Assembly (NCBI GenBank): GCA_913064725.1
Contig: CAJYAI010000012.1
Coordinates: forward strand, 1-53,907
DNA length: 53,907 nucleotides
Source of the DNA: an uncultured Alteromonadaceae bacterium
GTDB lineage: Bacteria > Pseudomonadota > Gammaproteobacteria > Pseudomonadales > Halieaceae
Reading direction: 5' to 3'
The notes under the pieces were generated by a model. That model was not told where the DNA came from. It searched no databases and worked only from the letters and a program-made list of their open reading frames with translations. The translations under genes were made by a program, and so were the position numbers. Shown here one piece after another: positions 17,379 through 24,601 of the stretch. How positions within the stretch are numbered: position 1 is the stretch's first letter; each line of letters starts with the position of its first letter.

Positions 17379-18833
17379 TTAAGAAGCTGTCCCCTTGGCT
17401 TCCTCTTCTAGTTCGAGAGCCCTGTAACCGCCTTGCGCTCGGAAATAAAAGAGTAGAATCAAGTAGCTCACTGCCAACGTTAGTGGCACTAATGCAGTCC
17501 ACCTGAGAGCAGTTTGTCCCCCGCGAATTGAGGCGTCCTGAAGAGCGGCGCGCTCTCTGGCTTGAGTTGGGGTCAATTCGGATGGGTCTTTCGCTAAAAG
17601 TACGCCGACTTTTGCACCGTCCATACCCTCGGTTTTACTAAAGAAGAGGAATCCTTGCTCATTGTCCGAGACATACTCTTGATAAATAGCGGGGTTCTCT
17701 TGTCGAACAACTTCTGTTGTAAAATAGTCTTGTTTGTAGCCAATCCCGGGACCGCCCAGCAGTCCAGCCGAGAGCATTCCTATACCGCCCACAGCGCCCA
17801 GAGTAAGGGCACCACCTTTGGGGAAGCGCTCAGATACCACAGCTAGCATGGTCGGCCAGAAAAAAGTTTTCCCTATGCCGTATATCGTAGCGGCTACGAG
17901 TATGGCAGCACCGGTAGCCACGGAGCCCAACATGAACAGGCCGATGGTCGCCAGTACCGCACTAGCAAATAGCAGTCCCATGGGGTTGATGCGATGAACG
18001 ATCGGGCCGGCGAAAAATCTTAATACAAACATAAGCGCTGATGTATAAATGAATAGCAAGAATGCGTCGCCAGCGATAACGTATTGCATGATGTTGATTA
18101 TCCAACTGTCCGTTCCAAGTTCTACGTAGCCTATGCAGGCTTGCAGAAATAAAAGGAAGAGAAAAATGGGTGCAGCAAATTCTTTCAGCATGGAGCTATA
18201 GCTTGCGCCAGCAGCGCGAGCCTCAGAAAGAGGGAATTTCTGTCCGAGGAGCATGTAGCCATATATAAAGGTGGGAATCAGGAACGTGGCGACCAAAATC
18301 TCCCAGCGTACTTGAAAAAGTCTCGCATCGGCGCTGGCAAAAAAGTAAGCAAGTAGGCCACCGAGAATGAGTCCCGCTGGCCAACCAGCATGGAGAATGT
18401 TGAGGTAGTGTGTTTTTTCGTCGGGATACAACGTCGCTGTCAATGGATTGACAATGGACTCACAAATACCCCATGCGATAGCAAATAAAAACATACCCAC
18501 GTACAACAGCCAATAAGCGCCCTCATTACCGCTACTCCCATCGCCATAGATCGGTGTTGCAGCAATCGTAGTCACAGCAGAAAGGATGTGAAGAGCAAAA
18601 GCCAGCCACATTAACTTCCCGTAGCCGACTTTCTCAGCCAGGGCACTCGAGATGAGTATCACGATCCCAAAGCCAACAAAGCCGCCGCCGGTAATCGCTC
18701 CAAGCTCGCTTTTGGTGAACCCGAATTGTGTGCCCCAGTCACCTAAAATGCTGGCGCGCAAGCCCGTGAATAATCCCGCGACAAGCAAGGTTATAAAACT
18801 GGCGACGAACAAACGTTTTTTATTCTTGACCAT
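17379..18833 (-). CDS. MFS transporter
   Basis: A 484-aa permease with about 12 membrane segments and a strong ribosome site (GAGGAG) before ATG at 18833. The first loop reads LGDWGTQFGFTKSELG. There is a soluble insertion of about 80 residues (near 370-445, containing PSELTPTQARERAAL) just before the last membrane segments, unusual for sugar MFS proteins. The substrate is unknown. Neighbours in the same direction are a deaminase-like amidohydrolase upstream (70-bp gap) and the halogenase downstream, so it could import a sugar, nucleoside or aromatic compound used by them. Confidence 0.88.
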   Translation of the reverse strand: MVKNKKRLFVASFITLLVAGLFTGLRASILGDWGTQFGFTKSELGAITGGGFVGFGIVILISSALAEKVGYGKLMWLAFALHILSAVTTIAATPIYGDGSSGNEGAYWLLYVGMFLFAIAWGICESIVNPLTATLYPDEKTHYLNILHAGWPAGLILGGLLAYFFASADARLFQVRWEILVATFLIPTFIYGYMLLGQKFPLSEARAAGASYSSMLKEFAAPIFLFLLFLQACIGYVELGTDSWIINIMQYVIAGDAFLLFIYTSALMFVLRFFAGPIVHRINPMGLLFASAVLATIGLFMLGSVATGAAILVAATIYGIGKTFFWPTMLAVVSERFPKGGALTLGAVGGIGMLSAGLLGGPGIGYKQDYFTTEVVRQENPAIYQEYVSDNEQGFLFFSKTEGMDGAKVGVLLAKDPSELTPTQARERAALQDASIRGGQTALRWTALVPLTLAVSYLILLFYFRAQGGYRALELEEEAKGTAS

Positions 18834-18903
18834 GACAAGTATCTCCTCTCGTTTGGTCTTTGGTTGTCAGAAAAGCCTCTTTCCTAAAACAAGACGAATG
18901 CGG

Positions 18904-20301
18904 TTACAGAGTTTTAGAGATGGCCCTTACTCGGTCACTGAATTCAATCATCATTTGCCTTGATTTAGTTTCATCATATGTTTGTAGCACTTTATTTTTG
19001 ACTATGACTTTGCCATTGACAATAACCGTAGCGACGTTAGATGCATTCGCAGAGTACACCAACGCGGAGTATGGATTGTAAATAGGCACCATATTTGCAG
19101 ACTGGACTTCAACGACTACGACATCCGCCAGCTTTCCTGTCTCTATAGAGCCAAGCTCATTTTCGCGATGGATTGCTCTTGCCCCACCGATGGTTGCCAT
19201 TTCCACCACTTTTATGGGAGGCATTACTGTTCTATCGTTATTGTCTAGTTTATGTAATTTCGCAACGTAGCCCATTTGACCAATAATATCTAATGTATTT
19301 CCACTCATTGGCCCATCAGTACCTAGTCCTACCCTCAGCCCTAAATCATGCATTTGCAATGCGGGCGACAGCCCTTTTGCAGATTTGATATTTGCGACCA
19401 TATTATGGGATACGCCAATATCTCTCTCTTTCATGAGTGCTATGTCACTGTCTGTTACAAATATCGCGTGAGCTGCGATAAAGCGCTCGTTAAGCATGCC
19501 TATGGAATCGAGGTACTCAATTGGCGTCAAACCATACTTGTCTTCAAACTCAAGGAACTCTTTCTCCGTTTCCGCCACGTGCATTGATACTGGTAGGTCG
19601 TATTGTTCGGAGAGAGCACTTATTAGTTTTAAATCTTCCGCATTGACGGTGTGTGGAGCATGCGGTCCAAATCCAGGTGTGATTAGGTCGTCGTCTTTAT
19701 ACGCTTCGATAAACGCTAAGGCCAAATCAATTTTGGCCTTGGCGTTTTCGCCATCTGCGGTGGGGTACTTGATAATGTTTTGCGTCATTATTCCCCGTAA
19801 GCCAATTTCCTTAACTGCATCAGCCGCACTTTGCTCGTAAAGATACATGTCGACCATGGTTGTTACGCCAGATTTGGCCATCTCAATACTGCCGTGCAGA
19901 GCACCCAGATATGACATCTCCGTGGAGACCATCTTGTTTTCCAGCGGGAAAATATAACGTTGCAGTCGATCTGGCACGTCGTCTGCCAGACTTCTAAATA
20001 CGGTCATTGAGACATGTGTATGGGTATTGATCATGCCAGGCATGACAATGCCGCCTTCAGCGTCAATGGTGTTTAAAGACGAATATGTCGCCAACAGGTC
20101 ATTTGAGCCCACAGCAATTATTGTTTTGTCATCAATGACGACTACGCCGTTCGCTATGACTTGTTTGTTAGCATTCATTGTCAGGATGGTGCCATTCTTG
20201 ATAATCAAGTCAGCTGACATGCTTTTAGAAGCGGAATGCGTTAATGCGCATCCGTCTATAAAAAGGATATTTAGAACTAAAATCAGTTTTTTCAAGTTCA
20301 T
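18904..20301 (-). CDS. Amidohydrolase (MtaD/SAH deaminase-like), probable lipoprotein
   Basis: About 465 aa. The metal-dependent amidohydrolase pattern is complete: NTHTHVSM, GFGPHAPHT, HVAETEKE, HAIFV and GLGTDGP, as in 5-methylthioadenosine / S-adenosylhomocysteine deaminases and chlorohydrolases. The frame can start at 20337, but ATG at 20301 gives a signal peptide (MNLKKLILVLNILFIDGC) and leaves a 7-bp gap to the sulfatase stop. IDGC is an imperfect lipobox (Asp at -2). An exported deaminase is unusual because relatives are cytosolic. It is coupled to the sulfatase upstream. Substrate not determinable. Confidence 0.85.
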   Translation of the reverse strand: MNLKKLILVLNILFIDGCALTHSASKSMSADLIIKNGTILTMNANKQVIANGVVVIDDKTIIAVGSNDLLATYSSLNTIDAEGGIVMPGMINTHTHVSMTVFRSLADDVPDRLQRYIFPLENKMVSTEMSYLGALHGSIEMAKSGVTTMVDMYLYEQSAADAVKEIGLRGIMTQNIIKYPTADGENAKAKIDLALAFIEAYKDDDLITPGFGPHAPHTVNAEDLKLISALSEQYDLPVSMHVAETEKEFLEFEDKYGLTPIEYLDSIGMLNERFIAAHAIFVTDSDIALMKERDIGVSHNMVANIKSAKGLSPALQMHDLGLRVGLGTDGPMSGNTLDIIGQMGYVAKLHKLDNNDRTVMPPIKVVEMATIGGARAIHRENELGSIETGKLADVVVVEVQSANMVPIYNPYSALVYSANASNVATVIVNGKVIVKNKVLQTYDETKSRQMMIEFSDRVRAISKTL

Positions 20302-20308
20302 CGCTTGT

Positions 20309-21901
20309 TTACTTGTCGGGATAATTACCGGTTTCATATTCGGGATTCGGTAACGGCATTTGGGCTGCCACCTCGGCCCTCCAGGCGTGCAGCATGGCTT
20401 TGAGTTCGTCTACCTTGACTGGTTCGGTTTGCGAGAGATCGTTTTGCTCGCCTATGTCTTCACGAAGATTGAAGAGTTGGACGGTATAGTTTTCGTAGTA
20501 TTCAAGTAGCTTGTAATCGCCCGCCCGGACTGCACCACCTGGACTCTGCATTCCGTGATTGCTGTACTGAGGGAAATGCCAAAAAATCGGGGAGCGATCG
20601 AAGGGCTTCCCAGTGATTGCGGGGACGAGACTTACGCCGTCCACTGCCTGACCGGGCATGGCTGGTAAGCCGGCCATCTCCAGCAGGGTGGGGTAAAAGT
20701 CCGTGCTGATGACAGGTACGTCACTGGTGGCTCCGACCTTGCCGTGGCTGGGCCATTTGACGATCATTGGTACGCGAATGCCACCCTCGTAGAGCCATCC
20801 TTTCGCGCCGCGCAGCGGTAGATTTGAGGTGGAAAACGCAGTATCGAGTTCGTCTTCTCCAATGATTCGGTCCGCTCTACCAAAGTTGCCGCCAGACATG
20901 CCACCATTATCTGAGAAGAAAATGATGATCGTATTATCAGTCAATCCGTATGATTCTAGCGCGCCCAAGATGCGTCCTAAGCTTTCATCCATCGCCTCTA
21001 TCATCGACGCAAACTGTATGTTGTCCTGGTGCTGTTTTATTTTCACCGTCCTTTGTGGGAGTACCCGGTACTCGCGGTGGGAAGGCTGTTGTATCAGGCT
21101 GGTCAGTTGTTGCCGCGACAAAGGCGTAGCATCATCTGGGTTCCCCTCGAGGATAAAGGCAGGGCTATCGGACTTTACGTTGAGGGTGAGTTTGTCTTTA
21201 TATTTTTTGTTCAGATCCGGGCGGCCGTGGATGGGGTCATGAACGGCAAAGTGTGACATGTATAGGAAGAACGGTCGGTTTTTATTTTCTGCAATAAATG
21301 CTTCTGCTACATCGCTCAGGCGGTCAGTGAGGTATTGCCCCGGTTCGTCACCTAAGCCGTCGAGCTCAAAAGGCGCGTAATACCCGGCTTTTGGCCACCC
21401 TTTGTTCCATCTAGGCACCTGGAGATCGAAGCCCTGCTGCAACGGGCCAAATGGGTCTTCGCCCAGGTGCCACTTGCCGATGTGTGCTGTGCGATAGCCA
21501 TGTTGCTTCAATGCCTCCGCGATAGTTATTTCTTTGAGTGGCAACTGTTGCAGAAATTCAGGACTCTTGAGGCGCTCAAAAGCATAGCTGCGCCGACCAC
21601 TTAGCCAATCTGTCAATTGCAGACGCGCCGGATATTTGCCTGTCATAATACTGGCGCGTGTAGGAGAGCAGACATGAGACGCAGCATATGCCTGTGTGAA
21701 CCGAACTCCCTCATCCGCCAGACGATCGATATTTGGTGTTTCGTAAAATGAGCTGCCAAAGCTTCCTGTGTCGCGCCAACCAAGATCATCGACCAGGAAG
21801 AATACGATATTCGGCGGGCGATGATTTGGGTGTTCAGTACACGCTACTAATGATGCGACGATGCATGCGAACACTAACAACGAGGCTGCAGGGTATTGCA
21901 T
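20309..21901 (-). CDS. Type I sulfatase (formylglycine-dependent), lipoprotein
   Basis: About 530 aa. The signal peptide ends with LVAC (Cys21), so it is probably a lipoprotein. NIVFFLVDDLGW carries the metal-binding Asp pair. The modification motif is C-S-P-T-R starting at Cys78, which is converted to formylglycine in active enzymes, and GKWHLG and FFSDNGG follow. It should remove sulfate esters from carbohydrates or related compounds. The frame extends to 21928, but ATG at 21901 has GGAGG about 7 bp upstream and gives the lipoprotein signal. No formylglycine-generating enzyme gene is in the window. It lies with the ThuA-like gene upstream and the amidohydrolase downstream. Confidence 0.92.
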   Translation of the reverse strand: MQYPAASLLVFACIVASLVACTEHPNHRPPNIVFFLVDDLGWRDTGSFGSSFYETPNIDRLADEGVRFTQAYAASHVCSPTRASIMTGKYPARLQLTDWLSGRRSYAFERLKSPEFLQQLPLKEITIAEALKQHGYRTAHIGKWHLGEDPFGPLQQGFDLQVPRWNKGWPKAGYYAPFELDGLGDEPGQYLTDRLSDVAEAFIAENKNRPFFLYMSHFAVHDPIHGRPDLNKKYKDKLTLNVKSDSPAFILEGNPDDATPLSRQQLTSLIQQPSHREYRVLPQRTVKIKQHQDNIQFASMIEAMDESLGRILGALESYGLTDNTIIIFFSDNGGMSGGNFGRADRIIGEDELDTAFSTSNLPLRGAKGWLYEGGIRVPMIVKWPSHGKVGATSDVPVISTDFYPTLLEMAGLPAMPGQAVDGVSLVPAITGKPFDRSPIFWHFPQYSNHGMQSPGGAVRAGDYKLLEYYENYTVQLFNLREDIGEQNDLSQTEPVKVDELKAMLHAWRAEVAAQMPLPNPEYETGNYPDK

Positions 21902-21963
21902 CACGCCTCCACGGTCCCAGGTTGCCATGAGTGTGTTGGATAAAAAACATATGCCGAATTTGT

Positions 21964-21988
21964 AAAAGGCTCCTTAACATTGGAGCCT
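21964..21988 (-). terminator. Probable intrinsic terminator after the ThuA-like gene
   Basis: On the minus strand AGGCTCC and GGAGCCT form a perfect 7-bp stem with an 8-nt loop, followed by TTTT. It lies 157 bp past the ThuA stop and about 60 bp before the sulfatase start, so it could separate the two units or weaken read-through. The T run is short. Confidence 0.5.
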
Positions 21989-22144
21989 GACGTAGCCCAG
22001 CAGTGCCCAGAACGCTTGTTCCGGCCTCCCTTCACGGCGCGCGCCCTGACAAATATTGGTGCTTCGGGGCGTGTGCTAACCTGACCTGCGATTGATCTAT
22101 TCATAGCTAGCTCGTGTGCCACCGGCTGGAGTTTGTCCTTTGGG

Positions 22145-22912
22145 CTATTCGAATGCTTTTCCGCCGGTAGCAGCCCACCAGACTGCCCCCAAAATATGCT
22201 GTCTAAACCAAGGATTATCGTAAATCCCCTCTGGATGTCCCAGCGCGGTATGAAAGGACCGCCCGCCCTCAAAGTTTTCCTGGTACCAAGCGATGGGATG
22301 ATAATCGGGCATTTTCCCTCCGATGAAAGTGGTTTCATCTACTGTGAGAACAACCTCAATATCATCGGACAGTTCTAGATAGTTGTACCACTCTTCGGTA
22401 ACCAACCACTTCTCTGGGATGTGGGCAGTTGCGGGGTGATTCGGATTTACGTTGTTGATAATTGCTGTTGAAATTCCCGGGCTTGGATGTCGGTTCCACA
22501 CGCCGCCCACCAACTCCACATACCAAGGCCACTCCATCATAGTGAATGACGCCGAATGTATCGCTACAAAATTACCACCCCCACGTATGTAATTCTGTAG
22601 AGCCCTTCGTTGATGATCATTGAGAATGTCTCCAGATGTATTCATGAAGACGATGACATCCATGTTACTGAGCTGCTTCTCATCATCAAAAACGTCAGAT
22701 TGTTCAGTCCACGTTAGGCCAAAATGATTATCTTGGGCTAATTCTTTGAACATCTCGACGCCCGTCGTGACCGAGCGATGCTGATAGTCCAACGATTTCG
22801 TAAACAAGAGAACCTGATACCGTTCCTGATTCGCCTGTAAACGTTGCGCGTGAGAACTCAAACTAACAAATGTGAGTAAACCGAGTAGAACCACTATTAT
22901 TTTATTAAACAT
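22145..22912 (-). CDS. Secreted ThuA-like (glutamine amidotransferase-fold) protein
   Basis: A 255-aa protein with a signal peptide (MFNKIIVVLLGLLTFVSLSSHA). The mature part is one ThuA domain: VLLFTKSLDYQHRS, GGNFVAIHSAS near 135, WNRHPSPG, and the end GHPEGIYDNPWFRQHILGA. ThuA proteins are linked to trehalose and other 3-keto-glycoside metabolism and often pair with DUF1080. A second ThuA domain occurs in the fusion at 31973-33457. It starts 40 bp after the RCC1 gene and is followed by the sulfatase. Reaction unknown. Confidence 0.88.
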   Translation of the reverse strand: MFNKIIVVLLGLLTFVSLSSHAQRLQANQERYQVLLFTKSLDYQHRSVTTGVEMFKELAQDNHFGLTWTEQSDVFDDEKQLSNMDVIVFMNTSGDILNDHQRRALQNYIRGGGNFVAIHSASFTMMEWPWYVELVGGVWNRHPSPGISTAIINNVNPNHPATAHIPEKWLVTEEWYNYLELSDDIEVVLTVDETTFIGGKMPDYHPIAWYQENFEGGRSFHTALGHPEGIYDNPWFRQHILGAVWWAATGGKAFE

Positions 22913-22952
22913 GACTTTTCCGTTTCATTATTTTTTGGATCATGGCAGCGAA

Positions 22953-24113
22953 TTAATTGGCTGCAACCTTGGTAGGGGTCAGTCGATTATCCGACGTAAG
23001 GTTGCCAAGTTTGCCTGCATTTCCATCCCCCCAGCAGTAAATATCTTTATTTACTGCCACTCCACAAGCGTGATCATTTCCGATGGTAATGGCAGTAAAC
23101 GTTTGGTCGGTTGATATAACTGCGGGTTCAACTCGCATGACGGTTGTACCATCACCTAGTTGCCCCGACCCGTTTCTTCCCCAGCAATAAGACGCGTTAT
23201 CAGATGCAATGCCACAGGTTTGAAAGACCCCGGTAGTAATAAGCGCGAAAGATATATTTCCGTTTATTTCCCGCGGCGTCATCAAGTTATCAATAACGCC
23301 CAGGCCGTCTCCAAGACCGATGCCTAATTTGCCGTATCGCCCACGTCCCCAACAGACGGCTTTTTCATCTGTGCTAATTGCACAAGCATGATCGAGACCG
23401 ACACTCAAAGAGTCCGGCTTAAACTTAAAATCGCCAGCCACAAGTCCTGGACTCATTTTATTGCCCCGGTCATTGGGCCCCTGTCCCAGCAGCCTGCCAA
23501 AATCACCCGATCCCCAGCAATAGGCATCGCCAATCTTAGTAATACCGCAGGTTGTTGCGGATCCAGCCCGTATGGAGCCAAAAGACAGTGCGCCAGCGAC
23601 AGCAACCGGGATCGCCGAAGTCTCGACAGAATTATTACCAAGAATTCCATCTTCGTTTAGACCCCAACAAAAAGCGCTTCCATCGGTTGTCACGCCGCAC
23701 GTGTGAGCCAAACCCGCACTGACCGACTCAAAAGTCAAGCCGCCCGATACTGCCACGGGAACCGTACTGTGCTCCGACATGCCATTTCCGAGCCTTCCAT
23801 ATCTGCCTCGTCCCCAACAATAGGCGTTACCCTCTCGTGTGACCCCGCAGGTGTGATCCCAGCTGGTACTAATGCTATCAAAGCGAAGATTTCCTGATAC
23901 GGCCACTGGCACCATACTCGGCTCGGTAGAGCGGTTTCCCAATTGGCCGACAGAGTTATCTCCCCAGCAATATGCAGCGCCATTTGATTTGAGCAGACAG
24001 GTGTGGTCTTCGCCTGCGGTCAATGATTCCGAATAAGCGGGCATGCATACGAGTAATGCCCCAAAAAAAACGACAGATGGTAGGTATTTGTTATTAATTT
24101 TCATGATCATCAC
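22953..24113 (-). CDS. Secreted RCC1-repeat beta-propeller protein
   Basis: A 386-aa protein with a signal peptide ending near AYS-ES. At least seven RCC1-type blades follow, with the recurring pattern HTCGVTxxGxAYCWGxGxxGxLGNG. Each blade carries Cys pairs (one in HTC/HAC, one in YCWG) that may form disulfides in the periplasm or outside the cell. Bacterial RCC1 proteins are thought to act in binding; no enzymatic residue pattern is recognised. ATG at 24113 and 24104 are both possible starts. It is divergent from the TonB receptor and leads the run RCC1-ThuA-sulfatase-amidohydrolase. Confidence 0.88.
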   Translation of the reverse strand: MMIMKINNKYLPSVVFFGALLVCMPAYSESLTAGEDHTCLLKSNGAAYCWGDNSVGQLGNRSTEPSMVPVAVSGNLRFDSISTSWDHTCGVTREGNAYCWGRGRYGRLGNGMSEHSTVPVAVSGGLTFESVSAGLAHTCGVTTDGSAFCWGLNEDGILGNNSVETSAIPVAVAGALSFGSIRAGSATTCGITKIGDAYCWGSGDFGRLLGQGPNDRGNKMSPGLVAGDFKFKPDSLSVGLDHACAISTDEKAVCWGRGRYGKLGIGLGDGLGVIDNLMTPREINGNISFALITTGVFQTCGIASDNASYCWGRNGSGQLGDGTTVMRVEPAVISTDQTFTAITIGNDHACGVAVNKDIYCWGDGNAGKLGNLTSDNRLTPTKVAAN

Positions 24114-24489
24114 GATTCAGTATCTTTTTTAAGTTATGAATTTTATGGGTTATCGCCACTGACATTACGCAAACCAAAGAAAAAAAACAAACTTTAGCTC
24201 TGACTCAATTCGGTGGCGAAGGTAAAATACGCGAGCGTTGAATATGAGCGTTAGGCAGCTACCAATTATCAATTCCGGAGGCTCACGATGCCATTCCGAG
24301 ACATGAGTTTCGGGATGGCAGGGCCGGCTTGATGCTCAAACGCAAGATCTATCTCCTCCCGCCTCCGCCCACCAGACTAAACAGTCGGTGTACAAAACAC
24401 TCAGTGTACATTCTCAGGCACGCGCTCCCCGCGCTCGCCAGAACTGTATGCGAACGTGGCAAACAGAATGTGACAAAAAAAAGTTGCGT
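24114..24489. other. Divergent intergenic region upstream of TonB receptor
   Basis: No gene is seen here. It holds an 11-bp hairpin (24289-24320, listed separately) and a small inverted repeat near 24389-24410 (TGTACA spaced from TGTACA, with ACACTCAGTGT between). The minus-strand promoter of the RCC1 gene must lie here but no clear -35/-10 pair stands out. Confidence 0.5.
24289..24320 (+). repeat. 11-bp inverted repeat (hairpin)
   Basis: TGCCATTCCGA (24289-24299) and TCGGGATGGCA (24310-24320) can pair over 11 bp around a 10-nt loop, with one G-U wobble in a plus-strand RNA (an A-C mismatch in the minus-strand RNA). No T run follows. It lies about 170 bp upstream of the predicted TonB-receptor promoter, so it is not the leader of that promoter's transcript. 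Role unknown. Confidence 0.5.
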
Positions 24490-24518
24490 TTGACCTCGAA
24501 GCTACGTTAGGTTTTGAT
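24490..24518 (+). promoter_or_regulatory. Predicted sigma-70 promoter of the TonB receptor gene
   Basis: TTGACC (24490-24495), a 17-bp spacer, then TTTGAT (24513-24518, 4 of 6 matches to TATAAT). Transcription would start near 24525, directly before the operator-like palindrome at 24528, which is a typical place for LacI-type repression. Confidence 0.55.
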
Positions 24519-24527
24519 AGCGGTTGA

Positions 24528-24541
24528 TGAAATCGTTTACA
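24528..24541. promoter_or_regulatory. Putative LacI-family operator, copy 1 (TonB receptor)
   Basis: TGAAATCGTTTACA is a 14-bp near-palindrome with central CG, the usual form of LacI/GalR operators. It sits just downstream of the predicted start of transcription and 60 bp before the ATG at 24602. Related sites occur at 28213 and 41672. The binding protein may be the LacI-type regulator at 37738-38772. Confidence 0.55.
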
Positions 24542-24601
24542 GACTTTCACAATAAATCACTGTTTTTATCCTGCATAGCAGGGTCGAAAGGGGACAATAA
24601 A

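Noticed and set aside
21901-22338. 145-codon minus-strand frame overlapping the ThuA-like and sulfatase ends
   Set aside because: Out of frame with the ThuA gene, no family match; the gap is better explained by a terminator and upstream control region.
24389-24410. TGTACA pair as a second operator or phase-variation element
   Set aside because: Short self-palindromic 6-mers; no counterpart before other genes of the locus.
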